A stretch of DNA of 64,000 bases, taken from positions 49,607,389 through 49,671,388 of the forward strand of contig OY282558.1 of assembly GCA_958295665.1 (NCBI GenBank), in the 5' to 3' direction. Both the position numbers and the translations under genes were made by a program. Below the pieces are notes generated by a model. The model ran no database searches. It was not told where the DNA came from and worked only from the letters and a program-made list of their open reading frames with translations. The DNA is from Tipula vernalis (lineage: Eukaryota; Arthropoda; Insecta; Diptera; Tipulidae). Positions 42,597 to 53,960 of this stretch are shown here, in pieces (the stretch's first letter is position 1; each line of letters opens with the position of its first letter).

Positions 42597-43826
42597 CTAT
42601 TTCGTTGAGTTAAAATAAATTTCGAGCAGGTTCCTAGATATTACTTGGAACTCAACCAAGTTAGGCGCTTCATTAGTGAACACATTCACATTTTCCTTTC
42701 GACCAAACACTTCTAATCCCTCCCAATTTTGGGCAGCAAATTTAATTTTTATTTCATATTGGAGATTGGGTTGCAAGCGAATTGATTCACCTAAATTAAT
42801 TTGATGCGTTGACCACTTCACCCTTTTTGCACATTTAATTTGTAGCTCTGTTGCGGTAGTCATATCCAAATCCCTTTCTGTAATAATTAAATGGGCTAAT
42901 GTATTATTTCTATCGCCACCAAATCGTACCCCAATCAATAACATTTGTTGTGATACACGAAATTTAGTCTCCAAATTTTGGCCATTCATTGTTATCCATT
43001 CATATTCATACTGCAGTTGGTAGCGAACCCTTTTTTCTGAGTTCCACATATTATTTTCACTTTTTGATGTTCGTGCCATTTCTTTAAATATCGACACATA
43101 ATCACCATCCTTGAATAGATGCGAATATTTGGCTGTACACTTGAAAAACTCATCGGGTTTCATAACGGGAAAGCGAATTAAACGAATTAAATCATCATAA
43201 TAATCCCTTTGTTCGTCCAACTCTATTTGATTGACAAAACTGTTTTGTGTTATCCATCGAGCGAGTGCCATAAAAAGGTCGAACTCTGATGCTTTGGTCA
43301 ATTCAGATCTTAGAATGGACTCAACCACATCCCGATGAATTCTTAAAAACTTACTAGAATTAATACATTTACCCAAATTATTTATTACCGCCAATTCAAA
43401 ACGGCGTAAATGTAAATGATTTTTTGCCAGCAAAAAATGTTCATACAAATTCAAATGCATTTCTACCTCGCCGATAACACGCATTATTTCATTTTCCAGT
43501 TTTATCACCTTGTAACGGGTGGCCAATTTTAATAAATCAATTGCATTCGAATTATCCACTTTACATTCGTCGGTATAAATAAAACGAACAAATTGATAAA
43601 GATTTTCGTAGCTTATGTCGGTAATTGAAATTAATTTAATTTCACCCATTGTTCCAATTAACTCCTTTTGAAATACAATACTCCGTTTAATTAATTCGAA
43701 TGAATGGGCGTAAATCGTTTTGCCGTCCGCATAGAATTGCACGTCGGATAAAAAATTCCGGTTAAATAATAATTTTGTTATGTCAGCCATTGTTAGCTCT
43801 GGTGAATTATTTATTAAAAATTCCAT
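42597..43826 (-). CDS. BTB-BACK protein, copy B (409 aa)
   Basis: Intact, intronless coding sequence on the minus strand, ATG at 43826, TAG at 42597-42599. It has the same architecture as copy A: BTB (NRNFLSDVQFYADGK, YQFVRFIYTDECKV), BACK (NNLGKCINSSKFLRIHRD, ESILRS, FDLFMALARWI) and a PHR-like C-terminus. The blocks FRVSQQMLLIGVRFGGDRN and KWSTHQINLGESIRLQPNLQ are identical in the two proteins. Divergence is highest at residues 120-150 and at the last 30. The order tail to tail, with matching 5' and 3' flanks, shows an inverted DNA duplication. A role as a Cullin-3 substrate adaptor is only inferred from the family. Confidence 0.93.
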   Translation of the reverse strand: MEFLINNSPELTMADITKLLFNRNFLSDVQFYADGKTIYAHSFELIKRSIVFQKELIGTMGEIKLISITDISYENLYQFVRFIYTDECKVDNSNAIDLLKLATRYKVIKLENEIMRVIGEVEMHLNLYEHFLLAKNHLHLRRFELAVINNLGKCINSSKFLRIHRDVVESILRSELTKASEFDLFMALARWITQNSFVNQIELDEQRDYYDDLIRLIRFPVMKPDEFFKCTAKYSHLFKDGDYVSIFKEMARTSKSENNMWNSEKRVRYQLQYEYEWITMNGQNLETKFRVSQQMLLIGVRFGGDRNNTLAHLIITERDLDMTTATELQIKCAKRVKWSTHQINLGESIRLQPNLQYEIKIKFAAQNWEGLEVFGRKENVNVFTNEAPNLVEFQVISRNLLEIYFNSTK

Positions 43827-43985
43827 TTTATTTTATTGTTTGTACAATGATTAATGTTTGCCGTTTGCCACTAGACTGAAGTAAAGTTGAAAATAAAATT
43901 TAAACTCTATAACAATTAACTGTTTATTGTTTATCCGACGACAATTTAATTTACCCCTCATCAATACCGTTTATGTACTAAAATG
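43827..43985 (-). promoter_or_regulatory. Conserved 5' flank of BTB gene B, putative 5'UTR intron acceptor
   Basis: On the minus strand: TAAATTAAATTGTCGTCGGA, AACAATAAACAGTTAATTG, then TTTACTTCAG|TCTAGTGGCAAACGGCAAAC and ATG 38 bases later. This mirrors the flank of copy A. Homology can be followed for about 150 bp upstream of the start codon. Confidence 0.55.
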
Positions 43986-44610
43986 TGGCACGCATTTTGT
44001 TGATCAGCAAAATCAAGAGCTGGAATTCTATATATAGTTTCGAAATTGTTTCCATTCGTAAAATTAAAAATTAGTAACATTTTTTAATTTCTATGATTCT
44101 CACTAAATTCTAAGAATTTTTAAAATGATCCAAATTTATAAATTCTTGACTTTAAAAAAAAAAAAATGATTTAATTGGATTGGCAATGAACACATTTACG
44201 ACCCCATACACTAGTGCGGAATTTCATCAGATATACATATGTTCGATTTTTTTCGGGGGTAGGGGTACCTGGTTTATCCGGAAAATTAACCCGAAAAATT
44301 GTTAGCTGTGAAAAATCTGGAAAAAATTCAAAATTCAAATTAATGTCGTGGCCTATTAACGCAAGAAACTGGTCTAAATAAAAAAAAAAAAATGAATTGG
44401 GATCCAGATTTTTGACCCAGATTCGGTTTTTGTAGTTCAATAGAACAATTTCTTTATATAACATAATACAAACATTCTGAAGTTGGTACACCTTAATATA
44501 AATCAGGGTTGTTTAACCTAACAATTCGGCCAAACCGCCGACTGAAACCGTCTCGGTTTTAATAATTAATAACGACCAATTAATGTTAGCCTGACAATTT
44601 AATAAATGGT
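43986..44610. other. Interval without recognised gene
   Basis: Includes A-runs near 44155 and 44382. The minus-strand frame 44491-44171 (106 codons) shows no recognisable domain and begins in low-complexity sequence. The expected 3' LTR of the gypsy element (downstream of its integrase on the minus strand) could not be identified here. Confidence 0.45.
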
Positions 44611-44625
44611 TTCATGCGAGTAATA

Positions 44626-45820
44626 TCATATACATTGATCTTCAAACGGCCCGCTTGTAATGCTGAATTCAGCGACATCCCCAATTAGATATCGATCATT
44701 ACCCAATATTTTCTTAACTTGATATGGCCCTCTGTATTTTGGAATTAGTTTTTTGTTAATACCTGGAGCAGTGTCCACATTCTTCACGACGATTAAATCA
44801 CCTTCATTAAACGTAACAGCTTCCTTTCGATGACTATTCACGTATTCTCGACTATACGCTTGTGATGCTTCAATGTTATTACGGGCAGTTTCCCGAATTG
44901 CGTTAATGTTTTCCGGAACATCATCTAATTTGCTTTCTCTTTCGCGAAATTCACGAAGCTTATCATTTACGGGACTCCTCAGATTTCTTCCAAATAATAT
45001 CAAGGATGGTGTCAATTTCGTCGTACTATGCTCACTAGTGTTGTACGCAAACTCTATTTGTTCCAGGACTTGGTCCCACTCGATTTTTCGTTCGGCATTG
45101 ACCAACTTTGCTATCATAGGCGTTTACGTGCGATTAAATCGTTCAATTTATCCATTTGCATGTGGCGCGGCACTAGCAACCAAAATATGTTGTACACAAT
45201 TTTGCTTTAAGTAGTTCTTAAACTCATGCGAAGTAAAATTACTGCCTCTGTCCGTAATTACTTTATCGGGACGACTAAACTGTCTAAAATATTGCTGGAA
45301 ACACTCGATGGTACAAGCACCATAAACATAAAAATCGGCATGTACGATTTCAAAAGGTTGATCTCCTTTAGGAATGCTGTGAAGAAAACCTTCTACCTTC
45401 CCCGTTGGTAAATTGTACTTAATGCATTTCAAGCAATTTTGGATGTATTGTTTTACGATGCTGGATATATTGGGAAACCAATAATCTCTTCCTATAACCT
45501 CCATCGTGAGAGTTTTTAGTCACTTGATTTTGCATCGACCCTGGCACAAAAAAACGTATTTTATTTTTATTGATCTTTTTGTAGATCAATCCATCTCGTA
45601 GCTCATAAAGCGAACTTTCAGCTAACTCAAGTTGCTTTCGTAATTCTTCAAACTTTGGATTTTGTGATTGCAATAAAGCCAATGTTTGCTCAAAAGGGTT
45701 ATCGTGAATTACTAAGACACTCTGAATTCGACTCAATGCATCAGTGTGTTTCATCAGATCTCCCTTTCGATGATGAATCGTATAATTATACTCTTGCATT
45801 TTCCAAGGCCCACCGTGCAA
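44626..45820 (-). pseudogene. Gypsy zinc region and integrase, core deleted
   Basis: The zinc-binding segment ends CLKCIKYNLPTGK. The core begins HADFYVYGACTIECFQQYF: the first aspartate remains but about 30-40 residues that should follow are deleted. The second aspartate is present (VITDRGSNFTSHEF). The region with the catalytic glutamate is in a shifted frame near 45150 (ANG-Q-E-R-like residues). The C-terminal part 45117-44626 has FAYNTSEHSTTKLTPSLILFG and a chromodomain-free tail with PKYRGPYQVKKILGNDRY. Confidence 0.82.
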
Positions 45821-46990
45821 TTTTTGGATGAATAGCCTTTTTATTTAATGTCAGAGTATTTGCATCGCAATCTGTGTACACCTTAAATTCTCGACCATGC
45901 AAAAAAATCCGAAATCTTCGGAATGCGTATATGATTGCTAAGCACTCCAATTCATATGAGTGTATCCTCGATTCATTCTCTGTTGTGCGTCTTGAGAAAT
46001 AGCTAATTGGAGGCCACTTTCCATCTTTTTTCTTTTGTAGTAGAATTGCACCGAATCCTATACTGCTGGCATCGCAATGCAGCTCTGTGTCGTCATTAGG
46101 TGAATATATCGCTAGTATCGGGCTTTCAATTAATTTCCTCTTCAATGATTCAAATGAGTTCATTTCATCCTGTCCAAATATATATTCCGCATTCCTGCGC
46201 AACAAATCTTGTAATGGTTTGACAATCAATGCAAACCCTTCTATAAATTTTCGGAAGTACGAGCATAAACCCAAAAAACTCTGGATCTCCTTGTTGTTTC
46301 TTGGCACCGGATACTCTTCAATAGCACTGATGTTACGGTCATTGGGACGAATACTTTTTTCATTAATATAATATCCCAGGTAATCAATTTGTGTATACAG
46401 GAACTCACATTTATTTCCAACAAATTTGCGGACAGCAATTTTAATACTTGGTACAAGATTTCCAAGTGTTCACCAATCTCCTTCGTTGCGATGAAAATGT
46501 CATCGATATATATGACCACTTTACGTTTTGCAATCAATTTAGCAAAAATTTTATTGACTTATTTCTGGAACTCTGCTGGCCCATTTTTTAATCCAAATGG
46601 TAATCGTAAATATTCATACTGGCCAAAAGGGGTGACAAATGATGTGTATGGTATCGAGTCTGGAGCAATTGTTACGTGATGGAATCCGGATTTCAGGTCC
46701 AGTGATGTAAAAATTCTTTTGTTATGTAAAAATTCCAAGATATCCTCGATAATTGGTAGAGGTACTCTTCACCGTTATTTTATTGAGAGCTCGATAGTCT
46801 ACACATAAGCGATATTCTTCTTTATTTTTCTTTTTTATAGGCACTATCGGCGAACAATATTTAGATTTGCTGACTCGTATGAATCCCTTTCGCATATGAC
46901 AATCGCCTTGGTGCTGCTGAAATTAGGTTATCGTGCGCTGATTCCATGTTCATTTCAAATTTGACTTCAGGAACATTTGGTTTCTTGGTA
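45786..46990 (-). pseudogene. Gypsy reverse transcriptase and RNase H
   Basis: RT palm fragments include SLDLKSGFHHV-like sequence near 46700 and FVTPFGQYEYLRLPFGLKN near 46610 (both in frames not open from a start), then the catalytic VVIYIDDIFIATKE at 46513-46470. A frameshift follows. The connection and RNase H are in a good frame: SFLGLCSYFRKFIEGFA, LHCDASSIGFGAILLQ, SYFSRRTTENESRIHSYELECLAIIYAFRRFR and YTDCDANTL. RNase H acids look preserved. Confidence 0.83.
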
Positions 46991-47060
46991 CTGAAATAGT
47001 TATCATTTATCATTTGATATATTTCAGATTTCGTATCAATATCTAGGGAATCATTTATTT

Positions 47061-47492
47061 TTATTTGATTTTCTTGATTTGAAATTCTGTTTCAAAATTA
47101 ATTTTGTGATCCTCAATTTTTAATTCAGCTTTTGCGATTCGAAGAAAATCTCTTCCCAACAACAATTCTACCATCATAGTATTATTCTCAACCACAATAC
47201 AATCAATATTATATAAATTCCCAAATATTAGAACATTGACATTTATAATACCAATACACTTGACTTTACTATTATTAATACCCGTTAAATCTTTTTTATC
47301 TCCGATTCGTTTAATTAATTCAGGTTTCACTATTTTACACACCTTAACTAAAGTTACCGGGCTTCCAGAATCGATCAATGCCGTCATTTGAATTGGATGT
47401 TCATCCGCAAATACGGAACAGTTTTGCGTTACCCCAATTTCTTCATCCTCATTCATGTTATTCAATTCAAATGTTCTACTAAAAGGAAGCAA
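47061..47492 (-). pseudogene. Gypsy retropepsin (aspartic protease)
   Basis: The active-site motif reads MTALIDSGSPVTLVK, with the flap region (CIGIINVNVLIFGNLYNIDCIVV) and the second conserved motif (LLLGRDFLRIAKAEL) in place. This is a complete protease domain of about 120 residues in one open frame. The first nine residues come from the flanking ~175-bp tandem repeat, so the gag part of the polyprotein was lost by a break at about 47470. Confidence 0.82.
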
Positions 47493-48125
47493 TAATTTAA
47501 CACACCCAGAATAACTTAGACATCTCTAGGATTTCTTGTAACTGACAAAAAGTTACCACTACACTTTATTTGTATAAAATAAAAGTGTGGAAATGCGATA
47601 TCTCACCCCTAGATGGTCGCGTTAAAATTATTCATGGACCAAATGTTCTACTAAAAATAAGCAATAATTTAACACACTCAGAATAACTTCAAAATCTCAA
47701 TCTCTAGGATTTCTTGTAACTGACCAACAAGTGACCACTACACTTTATTTGTATAAAATAAAAGTGTAGAAATGCGATATCTCAACCCTTAAGGTTCGCG
47801 TTAAAATTATTCATGGACCAAATGTGCTACTAAAAATAAGCAATAATATGACACACTTACATTTACTTAGACATCTCTAGAATTTCTTGTAACTGGCCAA
47901 GAATGACCACTACACTATATTTGTATAAAATTAAAGTGTGGAAATGCGATATCTCACCCCTTGAGGGTCGCGTTAAAATGATTAATGGACCAAATGTTCT
48001 ACTAAAAGCAAGCAATAACATATCACACTCAGATTTACTTAGACATCTCTAGGATTTCTTGTAACTGACCATCAAGTGACCACTACACTTTATTTGTATA
48101 AAATAAAAGTGTGGAACGGCGATAT
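47469..48125. repeat. Tandem repeat, about 175-bp unit, 3.7 copies
   Basis: AAATGTTCTACTAAAA starts the units at about 47469, 47640, 47819 and 47991. Each continues AAGCAATAA, ACATCTCTAGGATTTCTTGT, CTACACTTTATTTGTATAAA, GTGTGGAAATGCGATATCTC and GGTCGCGTTAAAAT. Copies differ by substitutions and short indels. The left edge lies inside the open frame of the gypsy protease. Confidence 0.92.
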
Positions 48126-49985
48126 CTAACCAAAAACTTTAATTTTTTTCTGCATGAAAGTAAATGTAAACTTATTCTGCTACATTTTGTGTGTACAACT
48201 ACACTATCCACATTGACTACTTTGCGAAATTGTTTAGCTTCATTTTTGAAATCTATTAATTTTGTGTAGCTACACTTCTGAATTCTGTGGAAAACTTCAC
48301 ACCGGTATAATTTCACTCCACACCTTTCTCATATTTCAAACTAGCAAAGTATTATTCTACGTGAAATTACAAATTCTGTACCACCATCCCTATTTGAGAA
48401 ATTGTTGGTCCAAAAAAAAAAAAAGATCTCTCTTGCAAATTTTCGAAATTCCGCGAGTTTTGAAATTCACCTGATTCTAAAATTCCTAAATTTTGAATTT
48501 CTCAAACATTACGAAATTCTTTCTAAGCTACTAAATTCCCAGATTTCTAAATTTCAAAATCGCAAATTCGTTCCAAAATTTTAAAACTTTTTTTTATAGA
48601 AATTTGATTATTCCTAGGCTGTACCAGTAATGTTCCTACTTTTTGGAAAATATTCGTAATAAATTCAAAATAGGACAAACGTCATCGACAAATCGAATCG
48701 AATCATCCGCTCATCTAATTCAAATTATCAACAGATGGTTATGAGGTCAAACCATAGACATATTCCACGATTTATATTGCAGACAAGATTGAAATGAGAT
48801 TTAAGCAATAACAAAAAATTGCAATTCGTCTTTATTACACCAAACTTCATTAAACTAGCAATTTTTCCGACAGCTTTTATCGCTTTTCCAAAACAAAGCC
48901 AAAATATATAGAAATTGGAAAAATTAAAATTAAACGTGGAAATTTCAATTTTTTTTGTTGCTTATTTGAGACAACAATGACTTTTAAAATTTACAGTATC
49001 CTCGTCGCTTATGTAAGTATTTATGTGTGTACATACCTACATATATACGAGTACATACAACAGTTTTACTTTATTTTCTCATTTTTCATTGTCCTTTGTA
49101 TTGAGGTATATTCTTTGTTCTTCGGCAGCACTACCCAGCAGCAACAATAACTAAAATGGGATGTATAAAATACAAATCCATAAGAGTTTTCTGGCATCTC
49201 ATGATACTACCCTACTACTACATAGGTACTCGTACGTATAAATGTTGATTTCAGCTTAATGTTTTTCTATTTTTCATGATTTGTTTTTTTTTTCCAGTAT
49301 TTATGGCAAAATGAAAAATTATCAAATGTAATGTGCTGCTTTCACTAATAATAGATCCCATTTGCATTACGTTACATTTACGTCGTGTGTTTTTATTTAC
49401 CTTTTCCCTCCTGATTACATAAGAAAATTCAGGGAAAGAAAATAAGTTGCTTCTATTGTTTAACTCTTGGCTTGATGAAAACACATGCATAATACGTAAA
49501 TGTAACCATGACACGAGTCAAAAAAAAAAAAAAAAAAAAAAATTCGGTTTGGTTTAGAAAATTATTAGTGGGGTGGAAACCTAGCGTTTATTGAAATTTA
49601 GAAAATTTTTGAAATACAATTCGGGTTAGGTTAATGAAACCCAATTGGACCAAGTAAATACAGTGTATGATAATAATAAGGAAACAATGGAGCTGAAAAA
49701 ATGTTCATTTAATTCATGTTTGTCGCTTCCTAAATGAAAGTTCGTTTTATCACTTTTATTGTTATTCTTAACGAACTCGATTTTTTTTTCAAAAGTATTC
49801 GAACGTTCACGCTAACTTGATTTGCAATAAAAACTCGTAGGAAAAGTGGAATTTTCGAACAACACAATGCGATGCAAAAAGCCATGTCACTTTGTTTTCT
49901 GAGCACCATCCTTGCCGTCGATGATTGTGATCATCGGGCTGGAATAGTATAGATAGCTCATTCAATGTTGAGTTGGTCCCAATAA
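48126..49985. other. AT-rich interval with AAATTC-rich tract and A-runs
   Basis: 48440-48590 is dense in AAATTC/GAATTT motifs without fixed period. A-runs lie near 48412-48424 and 49520-49541. No gene was recognised. Confidence 0.5.
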
Positions 49986-49989
49986 AATG

Positions 49990-51250
49990 TATATAATTCT
50001 GAATAGATAAGTCGACAACGTTTTCTCGTCACTACGAACTGTTTTAAGATACTAAGCTGTGATTAAGTCACTTACTAACTCTAGGTGGACGGCTTTTACT
50101 GTAAAATACAGATTGTGGCTCTCGCCCAGAATGGTACACCAAAATCGAAACCTATCGTATCGAATGGTGAGGATGGTCGAATACGCCTTACCGGTAGATT
50201 TCCCAGTTTCTGTGGTCAACCTCAAACTTTTGGTGGCCTGATTTTAAAGTATTAAACGCATTCCCGAAATATCTCACCGGCCAAAAGTTTTTCATTGATT
50301 GTGCTTGGCCAGAATTGTTCATGCTCAGCAGCAAGGAATGCAGGAGGGAGAGCTTGGAGGTACCTGGAGCGATAATAAAAAAGAACTGTAGCTACATTGT
50401 ATAAGCGCATTTCCGAAAATATCTCACCGGTCAAACGTTGAATCTTGGTGCTTCCTGGAAAAACTGTTGCTCAGTCCGTGCATGTTCGACACTCTATTGA
50501 CTATGAATGCCTTATTGTGCACAATTGTGAAATTTGAAATGTCCAAATTTAGTGAAGCTTTGATTTTCTTCATCAATTGAGCAAGGGCCAAGGAGTTGAG
50601 CCAAATCTTGTGGTAAGCAATATCTCGTATATATCACATCCCGTTTGCCTTTTCGTTTGCTTCAGCGAATCTACGCAGTTTAAAGTAAATCACTACGAAA
50701 TTTTGTCCATTGATTAACGAGACTTGGTGTCAACTGATCATCCCATCCAAGTTGGCTATACGTTTATTTTTATGTGGAACTTATCACAGTTAGGTTACCA
50801 TTAAACACTCAATATATTTAACCGTATAGTAATTATTCGTAATCCTCAAGTGGCACATCTTGAAATATCTTTGAAAAATTAGAGTACTATTTTCGAAGAT
50901 CCGTGCCAGCTGAATATAGTCTCTTGGCTGTTTCCGATTTTACAGAGATCTGTTGGTGAATGTGGTTCGCGCCAGTCAAAATATCGCCTACATAGATGTC
51001 ATGTGTGTTTTGTGAAGTTGTTGCTATAATTCTTTGAGGAAAAGAGTAACAAAAAATTGTGCAGTCGCGATTCTTTCATGTATCTGCACTAAAACCAAAT
51101 CGATGAGCTCTGAAGCAAAGTATAATGGCGGACAAGTCATTTTGAACTATAGCAGTTATTAGATGGCACTTCACAAACATCTGTAGTCACTGTAGAATTT
51201 CCAATTCCACAAGCAGTACTCTAAGACCATTAGAATTTGAGCCCTAGCCG
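49990..51250 (-). pseudogene. BEL/Pao remnant, very decayed
   Basis: On the minus strand scattered pieces read as BEL/Pao pol: near 50990 a DIYVGDILTGAN segment (RT, with G in place of the first catalytic aspartate of VDD), near 50750 a LGWDDQLTPSLVNQWTKFRS-like segment (RT end), and near 50110-50060 FTVKAVHLELVSD (integrase). RNase H between them is barely readable. Two similar blocks with AAATATCTCACCGG (50265 and 50415) show a local duplication. Stops occur in every frame. Confidence 0.6.
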
Positions 51251-53095
51251 TATAAATAATGTATCTGTTATAAAGCTGATTGTAGATCAAGAATCTAGAA
51301 TTTACAATGTTTAAATCAGCGCAGTTTTCGATTTATGTGCAAGAACCATTTGTCGAATCTTTATCCTCAGTTAATAATAATCCATATTCATCTTGATTTT
51401 CACAAATAAATATGTACAACTATGTCTTGGAGGGGTAAAGCAAAAGCAATCTTAGAAGCGCTATCAGCCATTTTCACGAATAATAATATTGAAACGTGTA
51501 TTCTGACTGTTAGACTTCTTCGGTTATGCTTTGATGAACCTGACCTTTACTGTTCTGTTACAGTGATGAAGTGATGAAATAAACCCAAAGTGCTGATTTA
51601 TAGATGACCACTTCACTTCTGATACAAAAATCAACAATATCTATGACATATTTTAGGCAAAATAGCAATTGTGATTTGTTGGTAGGATCAGGATCATTCT
51701 GAAAAATCTAGTAAACGCTTTGTTTAGCGGCGGTAGCGAATATGCTTGATAACTTTCGTTTTCTTAAAATTATAGAAATCCCCAATTTTCAAAAACAATT
51801 TTTTGATTTTTTGAAAAATCATTACAAATTGGAAAATTTACAAAATTTCAAACTGAGGAATTTAAAAGGGATATACAGAACCAAATAACGGTTCAAAGAG
51901 TTAAGGGGTTTATCTGAAAACGAGTGTTACAATGACGAAACGATTCATACTCAATAAAGAGAAGCCCGCTGTAAGGGTACACTACAGATTTTCCTACTGA
52001 AGAAAAGGTACGGAGAATTTTTGATGAATAAATAGTGATAGGTTGGTACAATGGTCGCTAGTTGATTGACTTTTCAATCAAACTATAAGCCTATGAAAAA
52101 TCTGTAGTGTGCGTTTTTTCTAAATCAATGGCTCCTAATTAAACGAGAAAGCTCAAGTTCAGAATATAAACAAATACATAAATCTTACTTTAGGCTTTAG
52201 ATCGCTAATTTTGAGTGGGTCTGAGCATAAAAAATAAGTGATGGTTGCTGCAACGTGAAACAGATCTCGGTTTTTCGTAAAGAATTTGCGAAAGACATTT
52301 CTAAAATTGTCCTCTTAATTTTTCGGCGAAAACCGTTAAACTGAATTCCTTCTTGGAAAATGTCAGTCATTTTAGCAGATAGGTGAAAGTTGTTAAAAAT
52401 TCCAAATAAATTATTTCAATCGCAGAAAGTAATTTTTTGAGAATTGAAAAATATGTTGGATAAAATGTAGCATTTTTTCAAACCCCTTATAAATAAAAAT
52501 TCCATTTCTTGCCATAGTAAATCGCATCCATATCCGAAATTTTATTTTTAGCTAGTGCAATACGCCATAACTTTAGATCTAGACGTCCCACCCTCACAAA
52601 ATATCCGAAGATGTTCAAATCGCCACTCTATAAAAAAACCAGTAGAAAGGTTCTTACGGTTGAGCAAAATACTGAAACCAATATTCTGAAAGCTTTTATC
52701 TGCCTAAATTTTTTTGTTTTCGGTCGTGCAAACTAAATATTTTTACTTCGAAATTGATATACTTATAACATTTATTTGGAAGACCTTGTCACCTCATTTC
52801 TACGGTCTTTTAACCATCGCAGACAAAAAATAAGTTGGAACTCTTTACATTGAAACCTACGAGTAAATGAAATTATTAAGGATATTGAATTTATAGTATA
52901 TTTTAGGACCGTAAACTGCGTCTACATTTGATCCTTCATGATTTTTCTTTTGTACTTTGGATCCTAATTGGTCTTTCGTTTCTAGTTTACAAATACATGT
53001 TAAACACATAATTTTTAACTTCTTCCATTTTCATATCGGAATCCTGCCCCAAAAAGTTCGACTCGTAAATTTATACTCACAAAACCAAAAATAAG
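51251..53095. other. AT-rich interval, no recognised gene
   Basis: Contains one small MITE-like structure (51979-52110, listed separately). Otherwise short frames and A/T runs only. Confidence 0.5.
51979..52110. mobile_element. Small MITE-like element with ACACTACAGATTTT ends (132 bp)
   Basis: The left end ACACTACAGATTTT and right end AAAATCTGTAGTGT are exact inverses of 14 bp. The core has no open frame. No clear target duplication flanks it, so the superfamily is undecided. Confidence 0.6.
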
Positions 53096-53099
53096 GTAT

Positions 53100-53960
53100 T
53101 TAAAAAAAAAAAAGCTAACTAAATCCTAATTCAACTTCAACTGAACTTAACTCGAACCAAATCTAAACCCTCTACTCAACTGTACACTTAAAGGCCAACC
53201 CAAACCCAAAATCTAACTCGACCTCAACTCAACCCAACCTTAAACTTAATTTTAACTCAACCATAACTCAACCTTCAGCTCAACCTCAATTCAACCTTCA
53301 AGTCAACCCAACATTCAATTCAAGCCCTAAATCAACCCGGCTCGAAAACCACATGAGTACAAGAACTCAAGAATCTAACCTCCAATGCAACTGCTGTCTC
53401 AACCCCCAAATAAATATTAAACTGAACTCAGTCTCTCAACCCCAATTCACCTTGCTACTCGACAACTCAACCCTCAACGCAACCTTTAACTTAACTATGC
53501 GTACCTGAGCTCAACCCTTCTTTCAAACTAATTTCGAACTCAACCCACAACCCTCCCCAAAAAATTTGAACTCAACCCTCACTAAACCTGAACTCAATAC
53601 TTAATACGATACCATCATATCATCATACTATCATACTATAGATTTGTTTAAATACCACACATACAAACACTCACTTTTATATGTAAAGATTGCTCAACTG
53701 CTCACTAAACCCTAATCCAACACCAACTGAACTTCAACTCTACCTTGATTCAACCCGTAAAAGAAACCCAACTCAACAGCAAACTTAACGCCCAAGTCAA
53801 TCCTAAAACCAGCATATATAAAATTGGTCAACTGCTCATTATATCTTAATCCAACGCTACAGCAACTCAACTTCAACTCAATCCGCAAATTGACCCTAAC
53901 TTAACCTTCAACTTAACCCCAAACTCAGTACCCAACTCAATATTCAAACCGGAATATATA
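53100..53960. repeat. Degenerate CTCAACC-type short-motif tract
   Basis: Motifs such as AACTCAACC, TTCAACTCAACC and AACCTCAACTCAA recur throughout with irregular spacing. An interruption around 53610-53700 contains CATCATACTATCATAC repeats. Two similar blocks, GCTCAACTGCTCACTA... and GGTCAACTGCTCATTA..., begin near 53691 and 53826. It is strand-asymmetric: few G on the plus strand. Confidence 0.82.

Larger units (their letters stand above)
44626..47492 (-). mobile_element. Second Ty3/gypsy retrotransposon, decayed
   Basis: On the minus strand: protease (47492-47061), RT (about 46990-46241), RNase H (46307-45786), zinc region (45820-45419) and integrase (45504-44626). Gag is absent: the protease frame begins inside a tandem repeat. 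Protein wording differs from the element at 5542-9480, so it is another gypsy lineage. No LTRs were found. Confidence 0.88.

Noticed and set aside
44171..44491. 106-codon minus-strand frame as a gene or as the gypsy envelope
   Set aside because: It has no signal peptide or membrane pattern, contains a poly-F stretch from an A-run and has no recognisable domain.
53100..53960. Telomere-like repeat
   Set aside because: CTCAACC-type words are irregular and do not match TTAGG or another fixed telomeric unit.
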